Part shown: in pieces, positions 27,229 through 32,986 of the stretch
How the letters are laid out: every line of letters begins with the position of its first letter
Numbering within the stretch: the first letter of the stretch is position 1
Assembly (NCBI RefSeq): GCF_900114745.1
Contig: NZ_FOUB01000040.1
Span: 1-32,986 of the forward strand
Reading direction: 5' to 3'
Length of the DNA stretch: 32,986 nucleotides
Source: Nitrosomonas communis
GTDB lineage: Bacteria > Pseudomonadota > Gammaproteobacteria > Burkholderiales > Nitrosomonadaceae
The notes under the pieces: generated by a model
Told to the model about the DNA's origin: nothing
Databases searched by the model: none
The model's input: only the letters and a program-made list of their open reading frames with translations
Made by a program: the position numbers and the translations under genes

Positions 27229-28710
27229 CTAATTATTATCCTTTTCTTGCCCAGATAGATATCGATCTAGCAGCATGCCATTGCTGTCGATCAGTTCAAC
27301 CTGCAGCGGCATTTTACCCAATGCGTGCGTGGCACAGGAGAGACAGGGATCATAAGCACGCACGGCCACTTCGAGATGATTAAGCAATGCTTCAGTGATT
27401 TCCTGACTATCCAGGTAAGTATTCGCAACCACTCGCACGGATTCATTCATGGCCTGATTATTACTTGTTGTTGAAACGATCAGATTTGCTTGGGTAATCA
27501 ATCCTTCCTCATTGACCCGATAGTGATGAAAAAGTGTGCCGCGTGGCGCTTCGATCACACCTATTCCTTCTTCTTGCTTGAGTCCTTTCGGAACAAGTAA
27601 TTCAGAGCCGGTAATTTCCTTGTTCAGCAATAAGGCATGAATGGATTCAGCACAATGCAGCATTTCGATCATTCTCGCCCAATGATACGCAAGCGTGTCA
27701 TGGACAAAACAGCCCTGCCCATATTCCATAAAGCGCTTACGCGCAGCTTCTGCCAAGGGGGTGGAAATAGTATCACAATTATTGACGCGCGCCAGAGGTC
27801 CGACACGATACCAGCCTTCAGTTGGACCAAGTGCCGTTAAAAAGGGGAACTTCATATAACTCCATGAGCGTACTTCTTCATGGATTATCTGATGGTAGTG
27901 ACGGTAGTCGAACTGATCGAAAATCTTTTCCCCTGTTGCTGAGCTAGCACGCAAGCCGCCATGATAAAACTCGAGCTCTCCATTTGAGCCGATCATGCTT
28001 AAAAAAGGAGTATGGAGGGTTGCAAAATGTCGATGTTCGGGATGAGCTACATGAATGTGCTCATTAAGTGCTATTCCGTCCAGGCTCCAGCTCACAATAG
28101 CTTCAATCTCAGCGAGCAAGGCATCACGCTCAGTCAAGGTGAGTGATTTATTCATGCCACCTGGTATGGTAGCGGCACCATGAATACGTTTGCCAGTTAC
28201 CGCCGCGATAATTTGCTGGCCATATTTGCGTAGCTTGACACCTTTCAAGCCGATTTCAGGGTATTTCTCCAGGATACCGACGATATTGCGCCGTAAGGGA
28301 TCACTGCCGAAACCAAACAACAAATCGGGAGCAGATAAATGAAAAAAATGCAGCGCATGCGATTGCAGGATCTGGCCAAAATGCAACAAACGACGCAGCT
28401 TGGTTGCTGTCGGAGTAAGTTGATCGACTCCAACCAATTGATCCATTGCCTTGGCTGCTGCCAGCTGATGGCTGACCGGACAAATGCCACATAGGCGCTG
28501 AACGATAAAGGGCACTTCCCAGTAAGGCCGGCCTTGGATAAATTTTTCAAAACCACGAAACTCGACGATATGAAAGCGCGCCTGCTGCACATGATTATCC
28601 TGATCCAGCAGCAAGGTAATGCGGCCATGCCCCTCCACGCGGGTAACGGGATCGATGGCAATCCGTCTGCTTGTGCCGGATGATGGTTTATCTTGCCCGC
28701 TAGTTGACAT
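27229..28710 (-). CDS. hoxH: NiFe hydrogenase large subunit, HoxH-like (group 3d), without partner genes
   Basis: This reads as a 493-residue protein from ATG 28710; a GTG at 28749 adds 13 residues not needed by the family. It is the catalytic subunit of a NiFe hydrogenase. L1 RLCGICPVSH (Cys74 and Cys77) and L2 DPCLSCATHA (Cys456 and Cys459) supply the four Ni-Fe cysteines. The tail after CATHA (about 30 residues, LGKMPL...) is the extension a HoxW-type protease would remove. FRGFEKFIQGRPYWEVPF and EAPRGTLFHHYRVNEEG match HoxH of NAD-linked bidirectional enzymes. All ligands are intact. HoxY, HoxF/U, HoxW and hyp maturation genes are absent within this window on either side, which is unusual. 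Confidence 0.93.
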   Translation of the reverse strand: MSTSGQDKPSSGTSRRIAIDPVTRVEGHGRITLLLDQDNHVQQARFHIVEFRGFEKFIQGRPYWEVPFIVQRLCGICPVSHQLAAAKAMDQLVGVDQLTPTATKLRRLLHFGQILQSHALHFFHLSAPDLLFGFGSDPLRRNIVGILEKYPEIGLKGVKLRKYGQQIIAAVTGKRIHGAATIPGGMNKSLTLTERDALLAEIEAIVSWSLDGIALNEHIHVAHPEHRHFATLHTPFLSMIGSNGELEFYHGGLRASSATGEKIFDQFDYRHYHQIIHEEVRSWSYMKFPFLTALGPTEGWYRVGPLARVNNCDTISTPLAEAARKRFMEYGQGCFVHDTLAYHWARMIEMLHCAESIHALLLNKEITGSELLVPKGLKQEEGIGVIEAPRGTLFHHYRVNEEGLITQANLIVSTTSNNQAMNESVRVVANTYLDSQEITEALLNHLEVAVRAYDPCLSCATHALGKMPLQVELIDSNGMLLDRYLSGQEKDNN

Positions 28711-29205
28711 GACTATTTTCAGGGAATGCTGACTACTCCAGTATCCCACAGATAGGCAAAATTTTGGAGTTTTTTTACAGCCTCAGTACCTTAGGATGCT
28801 TGCTCGCATGAAGCATGATGAATGCAAAGGGCACATTAGCCAGCTATACCAAATGTAACGTTACCCTAGCAGCAATGGATCAAACTCATTCAATTTAGCT
28901 GTAAAATGATATTAGGACGAACCAAGCAAGCAATAATGCATAATTGCATAAAGTTTATCTCCTCATTACTATAAATATAGAAACTATAGAAAGAAATTTA
29001 TCCGAAAGAAATTTATCCATTGCTCGTTGCAACATGCACATTTGGAACATATACTTGAATTCGACGATGATAATGCCAAGCCGGTTTGCGCTACTGGATT
29101 CATTCCGCATGACTCAAGGTTTGATTTGAAAACAGACGAGGCATAAACAATTAATATAATTTACTTCGATAATTACTCCCTCAACAAAGCTACTGACATC
29201 ATTTT
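28711..29205. other. 495-bp intergenic region upstream of hoxH and yciB
   Basis: No supported gene. The region separates divergent hoxH and yciB and should hold both promoters. It includes a 15-bp perfect tandem repeat (28989-29018). A 39-codon TTG-started frame (29027-29146) without a known match is also present. Confidence 0.4.
28989..29018 (+). repeat. 15-bp perfect tandem repeat
   Basis: GAAAGAAATTTATCC is repeated twice without a spacer (28989-29003 and 29004-29018). It is noncoding and lies between hoxH and yciB. It may be slippage or a paired binding site; nothing more can be said. Confidence 0.85.
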
Positions 29206-29751
29206 ATGAAGTTTCTTTTTGATCTCTTTCCCGTCATCCTGTTTTTCGTTACTTTCAAGATTTATGGCATTTATGCTGCAACTGCGGTAGCCATTGCCGC
29301 CACTTTTGTGCAAATCGGCTGGGTATGGTTCCGCCACCATAAAGTCGACAACATGTTATGGGCAAGTCTCGTAATTGTTGTCATCTTCGGCAGTGCAACA
29401 TTGATTCTGCAAGACGAAACTTTCATAAAATGGAAACCGTCAGTACTTTATTGGCTGTTTGCTATCGCGCTATTATTGGCACATTTGATCTTCAAGAAGA
29501 ATTTGATCCGCACAATGATGAAAGAACAGATCAAACTGCCTGAGCCAATATGGGTTCATCTCAATACCACCTGGGCAGCATTCTTTGCCTCAATGGGAGC
29601 TGTCAATCTGATCGTGGCCTATAATTACTCCACCGAAACCTGGGTTAATTTCAAGATGTTCGGTTTTATGGGTCTGATGCTGGCTTTTATTGTTCTGCAA
29701 GGATTGTTTCTGGGAAAATATATCGAGAAGAACGACGATAAGGAAATATAA
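29206..29751 (+). CDS. yciB: Septation protein A / YciB family inner-membrane protein
   Basis: This 181-residue protein has five or six hydrophobic helices. It starts [18 protein letters not shown] and includes [16 protein letters not shown] and [13 protein letters not shown], blocks diagnostic of YciB/IspZ. In E. coli it sits in the inner membrane, interacts with division and elongation proteins, and affects envelope integrity. In Shigella it was named for septation. It is full length. No co-transcribed partner is visible: the next gene is over 300 bp away. Confidence 0.95.
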   Translation: MKFLFDLFPVILFFVTFKIYGIYAATAVAIAATFVQIGWVWFRHHKVDNMLWASLVIVVIFGSATLILQDETFIKWKPSVLYWLFAIALLLAHLIFKKNLIRTMMKEQIKLPEPIWVHLNTTWAAFFASMGAVNLIVAYNYSTETWVNFKMFGFMGLMLAFIVLQGLFLGKYIEKNDDKEI

Positions 29752-30063
29752 AAACTTCCCGGATTAGCAACAAGCGCAGCAAGCCGCCAATCAGATGCTT
29801 CTCTCAACTCATGGGAAACACAAATACGAAACGCAAAGACACAAAAGAAGTAAGGAAAATCTTTTAGTAAAGGAGCGCCAAGCAAAAATCATCACTGCAA
29901 TTTAAAATACATAGTGATTTTGCCAAGATTCCTTGCTCGAATTAGAAATAATTCATTTTTTTACCGCTAACCTGCCAAGTTGACAACATATCGAAATTTT
30001 TAGTACTTTATATTCAGAAACTAGTTTATTTTTTCTGTTGAACCCCGGCTAAAACTGTTTCAA
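29752..30063. other. 312-bp gap between yciB and cysH
   Basis: No coding frame, RNA gene or clear repeat was recognised. The 3' half is AT-rich, as expected for a cysH promoter. I see no confident -35/-10 pair. Confidence 0.35.
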
Positions 30064-30696
30064 ATGATGAATAATCAAATTGCAGAGTATAATGCAGCGT
30101 TAAAAAATAAGCCCGCATTAGAAATTGTACGTTGGGGCATTGCTCGAGCAAACCATCGAGCAATTGTGTCAACGAACTTCCGCCCTTATGAAGCAGTTAT
30201 TCTTCATCTCTGCGTTCAAGTACAACCCGATATTCCGGTCATTTGGGTAGATCATGGTTATAACCGACCGGCAACTTATAGATTTGCTGAACAGCTCTGC
30301 AACAATCTCAATCTTAATCTTAAGATCTATCTTCCCAAGCTATCCGCTGCTCATCGTGATGCAATTTATGGTCCAATTCCAAGTATCGACAATGAAGCTG
30401 AACTGAAGAAGTTCAGCGCAATGATGAAATTAGAACCCTTCCAACGAAGCATGAAGGAGTTTGCACCTACAGTCTGGTTTACCGCATTACGCAAAGTACA
30501 AAATCCGTATCGCGCTACATTAGATATTCTCTCCGAGGATAAAACTTATCATACTATTAAAGTCAGCCCAGTTTTCTATTGGACAGATGCTGACATGGAA
30601 GCCTATCTTAAGCAGCATAATTTGCCAAATGAATGGGATTATTTCGATCCAACGAAAGCTGATGAAAAACGTGAATGCGGTCTACACATTAAATAA
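30064..30696 (+). CDS. cysH: Phosphoadenylyl-sulfate (PAPS) reductase family protein
   Basis: This 210-residue protein is of the CysH family, which reduces PAPS or APS to sulfite with thioredoxin. It has VSTNFRPYEAVILHLC with a PP-loop-type start, IPVIWVDHGYNRPATYRFAEQL, and the catalytic tail KRECGLH with Cys205. It has no CC...CC pairs, so it lacks the [4Fe-4S] cluster of APS reductases and should be PAPS-type. It is shorter than E. coli CysH (244), mainly at the N-terminus. Its TAA is immediately followed by IS982-type terminal sequence, so insertion spared the reading frame by a few bases at most. No other cys genes are near. Confidence 0.88.
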   Translation: MMNNQIAEYNAALKNKPALEIVRWGIARANHRAIVSTNFRPYEAVILHLCVQVQPDIPVIWVDHGYNRPATYRFAEQLCNNLNLNLKIYLPKLSAAHRDAIYGPIPSIDNEAELKKFSAMMKLEPFQRSMKEFAPTVWFTALRKVQNPYRATLDILSEDKTYHTIKVSPVFYWTDADMEAYLKQHNLPNEWDYFDPTKADEKRECGLHIK

Positions 30697-30965
30697 CGTG
30701 AGTTCGACGTAAAAAAGGTATAAAAGGAACGCTATTGCCTAATCGCCTGGAAGTTCTGCAAGGTTGAATTCAAAGTACGTATTTACCGGATGAACCAGCG
30801 TCGCTAGATGTTAGTAAAGTAGAACTCTTCACCCACCCCAAAAAGTACTGAGCAAAGCCTTAGCGAAGCTAAAAGGAACTAAGATTGCGCTAGAGCAATT
30901 ATTTTTTAACGACATAAGAAAAATTTACTAGAATCAAGCCTAACTTGTCATTTTTATATACACTA
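30695..30965 (-). mobile_element. Relic of an IS982-type element in inverted orientation
   Basis: AACGTGAGTTCGACGTAAAAA at 30695 matches the inward sequence of the right end of the neighbouring IS982 element (AACATGAGTTCGACATAAAAA) at 19 of 21 bases. About 50 bases in, the minus strand reads ...AELPGD-stop, similar to the ALPGVM-stop tail of the transposase next door, including the shared CGCCTGGAAG. This looks like the 3' end of a related element in reverse. The rest, to about 30965, has no recognised content. Confidence 0.5.
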
Positions 30966-31891
30966 ACGTGAGTTCGGGATAAGAAAAGCGGCAAAAGGAA
31001 CCTGAATTCCTTATGATGAAGCGATTTGGGAAAAGAGTTTCATCACGAGAGGAGTCAGATTCCCATGGATACTATAACGATTTTTTGTGCGATTGACGAT
31101 TTTTATAAAGAGTTTGAGCCGCGGTGGGAGCAGCGCTTGACGGAGTCATCGCTAAAACGGCGTCGGCGGCGAGGAGCGCTGTGTCTAAGTGAAGTCATGA
31201 CCATCATGGTGGGGTTTCATCTGTCCGGTTACTGGACCTTTAAGCATTATTACCTAAATCACGTGTTGAGGTAGCAGCGGTGTTATTTTCCAGAGGGAGG
31301 AGGCTACAACCGCTTTGTGGAGTTGCTGCAAGGTAGCCTGGTGCCCTTGCGCTGTTTTCTGACCAGCCGCTTTGGGCAATGCAGTGGGATCAGCTTCATT
31401 GATTCGACCAAGATCAGCGTGTGCCGCAATCGCCGCATTGGGCCGCATAAAGTAATGGCAGAGTTTGCTACTCGAGGAAAGACCAGTGTGGATTGGTTTT
31501 ATGGGTTCAAGTTGCACTTGGTCATCAATGACCAGGGAGAATTGCCGGGAGTCAAAATCACGGCGGGCAATGTGGATGATCATGATTCCCTGCCCGAGCT
31601 GTCACGCTCCCTGTTTGGGAAGCTCTTTGGTGATCGGAGCTATATCTCGCAGCCGCTATTTGACAAGCTCCTGTTACGTAAACGCTCAATTATTAAAACC
31701 GTCAATGAGACCCATTGAAGAACATCTCGCAAATCGAGCCTTCCCGCCATCGCAGCCCATTTAATTTTTTTGTTAATCTGATAGCCGGGCTGGTGGCTTA
31801 CACGTTCCGGGAGAAGAAACCCTCGCTTAATAGCAGACTCTCTCAAGCTCTTCCAGGCGTGATGTGATGATTTTTATGTCGAACTCATGTT
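30966..31891 (+). mobile_element. IS982-family insertion sequence, decayed
   Basis: An element of about 925 bp bounded by inverted ends: AACGTGAGTTCG on the left, and on the right CGAACTCATGTT, whose reverse complement is AACATGAGTTCG (11 of 12 bases matching the left end). It carries a single transposase reading frame broken twice (next entry). No convincing target-site duplication is seen next to these ends, in line with its insertion beside an older relic or later rearrangement. Confidence 0.75.
31065..31867 (+). pseudogene. IS982 transposase with an in-frame stop and a frameshift
   Basis: The frame starts at ATG 31065 (MDTITIFCAIDDFYKEFEPR) after a GAGGAG ribosome site. A TAG at 31272-31274 interrupts it in HVLR-stop-QRCYFPEGGGYNRFVELL. 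It reopens in the same frame to 31718 with catalytic Asp residues in SFIDSTK and FGDRSYIS. A one-base loss near 31715 then moves it to another frame, which reads [21 protein letters not shown], with the third acidic residue in QIE, and runs to TGA at 31867. The stop and shift together split off the essential Glu, so it should be inactive unless there is readthrough plus frameshifting. Confidence 0.85.
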
Positions 31892-31939
31892 AGATAGTTT
31901 GCAACTTATTCACATTTAAAATTATATCTAAACATTTTT

Positions 31940-32218
31940 ATGTATTCGTTAGAAAATTTACTAGATCTTATCCAATGGCTCGCCATGATTATTACGATTA
32001 CGGCAACATGGTATGTAGCTGCAGAGAGGAAAGATAATCGTAACTGGGGATTTTGGCTCTATCTACTGAGCAACTTGCTATGGTTTATCTGGGCTATTCC
32101 CCATAGAGCATGGGCGTTAGCTACAATGCAAGTAATTTTAGCGGGAATGAATATCAGAGGAGTTAAGAACTCAGAGCCAAAACAGACCAAAAAACCGGAA
32201 AAGGTAAAGGTCAAATAA
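31940..32218 (+). CDS. Small integral membrane protein, about three helices
   Basis: This 92-residue protein has hydrophobic segments at about 10-25 (IQWLAMIITITATWYVAA), 35-51 (WGFWLYLLSNLLWFIWAI) and 56-71 (AWALATMQVILAGMN), followed by a Lys-rich tail. The GFWLYLLSNLLWF..W pattern resembles one half of PnuC or SemiSWEET-type transporters, but I do not assign it. It follows the IS982 element directly. A different frame stays open across its tail and beyond (next entry). It is probably real because of its clean membrane pattern; its function is unknown. Confidence 0.6.
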   Translation: MYSLENLLDLIQWLAMIITITATWYVAAERKDNRNWGFWLYLLSNLLWFIWAIPHRAWALATMQVILAGMNIRGVKNSEPKQTKKPEKVKVK

Positions 32219-32433
32219 CGCGCGAGGTTATACCTCGTCCACACTTTACATCGAGCGAGCAAAACTCTCGGGTACAGCTGGATTGGGAACCTGACATTCT
32301 GAATGAGATGCAATGGAAACCCAAAGGGATGCGCTGGTACACATTCTACCGTTTGGTTGATTCACATAATGTTATCCTTGGAGCAGTGCTTAGGCAGATG
32401 GAAGAACAGATTGGTATGAAACTTGAGATCTAA
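32167..32433 (+). pseudogene. Open frame without a start codon, downstream of and overlapping the small membrane protein
   Basis: This frame is open for 88 codons and ends at TAA 32431-32433. It reads VIPRPHFTSSEQNSRVQLDW, then WKPKGMRWYTFYRLVDSHNV and ends QMEEQIGMKLEI. The composition looks like a genuine soluble protein segment, but there is no ATG/GTG/TTG until well inside. It is in the -1 frame relative to the 92-residue protein, and a run of six A near 32189-32194 would join them if one base were gained or slipped. It could be a frameshifted C-terminal domain or a gene remnant. I recognise no family. Confidence 0.4.
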
Positions 32434-32482
32434 AATGCTGTTCACATAAGATTAAAACTATTCCTACACTAAAATTTACTTT

Positions 32483-32532
32483 ATTTCATTTCAAAATCAA
32501 AAATGACGCGAAGGCGAGCCGCAGACAGTATA
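32483..32532 (+). repeat. Left half of the 103-bp hairpin repeat, interrupted
   Basis: Matches 27121-27170 with two mismatches (TTTC for TCC near the end, GAGCC for GAGCT), ending at CAGACAGTATA. The rest of the repeat is missing and the sequence changes at the central TA to IS630-type sequence. This marks the site where the IS630 element entered the palindrome centre. Confidence 0.85.
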
Positions 32533-32986
32533 GCCTAACCAGTTAAGAATGATTCAGAATGTATAGGATTTGAAAAGTATCTCAACGGTCTGGTTTTGTT
32601 GTTTACGCAGTGCTTTGGCCTGTGCCCATTTATGTTCGATGGGATTAAGATCAGGAGAGTAAGCGGGTAAGTATTCAAGGGTGTGCCCAGCGTTTTGTAT
32701 GGCCTCTTGCGTATCCTGCCTCTTATGGAAGGTAGCATTGTCCATCACAACGACCGCATGTGACGGCAATTTAGGCAACAGGTCCTGCACCGCCCATCCA
32801 TGAAATACATCGGCACTGATATTGACTGCAAACAGGCTGACGGTTATCAATAGCTTTCCGATCAACGCTCCCATTGCGTTGATACGACCTGGCGCATGCC
32901 AGTCATGCGTGCCATGACATCTCTGGCCAGCGGGTGCATAACCGTGCGTGCGCGGCGCATCCTGTGCAAACCCACTTTCATCAATA
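32531..32986 (-). mobile_element. IS630-family element, truncated by window edge
   Basis: Starts right after or at the TA in the centre of the half repeat, as expected from the TA target preference of IS630/Tc1-type elements. It contains the C-terminal part of the transposase. The other end, which should resume the palindrome with TA-AATAATAC, lies beyond the window. Confidence 0.75.
32554..32986 (-). CDS. IS630-family transposase, C-terminal part
   Basis: Open from the right edge to TGA at 32554 on the minus strand. It reads IDESGFAQDAPRTHGYAPAG at the edge, and later VVVMDNATFHKR and YSPDLNPIEHKWAQAK. The first catalytic Asp is in IDES, the second in MDNATFH and the Glu in PIEHKW, so the full DDE set is visible and intact. 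The N-terminal helix-turn-helix lies outside; in this family it is often a separate frame joined by frameshifting. An internal ATG at 32874 is not the true start. Confidence 0.88.
   Translation of the reverse strand, partial: IDESGFAQDAPRTHGYAPAGQRCHGTHDWHAPGRINAMGALIGKLLITVSLFAVNISADVFHGWAVQDLLPKLPSHAVVVMDNATFHKRQDTQEAIQNAGHTLEYLPAYSPDLNPIEHKWAQAKALRKQQNQTVEILFKSYTF

Noticed and set aside
29027..29146. 39-codon TTG-started frame ending KTDEA in the hoxH-yciB spacer
   Set aside because: Looks somewhat protein-like (PVCATGFIPHDSRF) but is short, lacks a good ribosome site and matches nothing I know; possibly a gene remnant.
1..32986. CRISPR arrays, tRNA or rRNA genes
   Set aside because: No regularly spaced repeats and no tRNA-like T-arm/acceptor pattern were found by eye outside coding sequence.

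Overview
The window looks like chromosome of a betaproteobacterium close to Nitrosomonas. This is inferred from moderate-to-low GC, the protein flavour, and housekeeping synteny (rpmG-rpmB-radC facing coaBC-dut; ffh facing a ypjD/ccsA-like gene). No ammonia-oxidation gene is present to prove it. Both edges cut through insertion sequences: an IS5-type element on the left and an IS630-type element on the right. Region 1 (1-2642) holds the IS5 fragment and small accessory genes: an ArsC-family reductase, an IalB-family secreted protein, a DUF2024 protein and an O-methyltransferase. Region 2 (2701-13732) is a surface-glycan island with two arms. The leftward arm has two gapless 422-residue paralogous glycosyl/glycerophosphotransferase-like genes flanking an FkbM methyltransferase, followed by an O-antigen ligase/polymerase-type membrane protein. 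The rightward arm is a tightly overlapped set: KdsB-like cytidylyltransferase, HpcH/HpaI aldolase, D-2-hydroxyacid dehydrogenase, NAD-dependent epimerase, HAD phosphatase and a 6-phosphogluconolactonase-like protein. A Tat-exported PhoX/DUF839 protein follows it. The best reading is an uncharacterised route to a CMP-activated 3-deoxy-ulosonic-acid-type sugar, built by pyruvate aldol chemistry and used by the glycan genes next door. Region 3 (13844-27046) is housekeeping: lysS and glnS diverge, then come a TIGR04073-type small secreted protein, queG and tsaE back to back, an amiC-type amidase, rpmG-rpmB-radC, coaBC-dut-DUF192, ffh and ypjD/ccsA-like. Region 4 (27122-32986) is looser. It has a 103-bp hairpin repeat, a NiFe-hydrogenase large subunit (hoxH) with no partner genes, yciB, and cysH with IS982-type sequence beginning at its stop codon. 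These are followed by a decayed IS982 element, a small membrane protein with an unexplained second reading frame, and a half copy of the hairpin repeat split by the IS630 element. No tRNA, rRNA or CRISPR array was found by eye.
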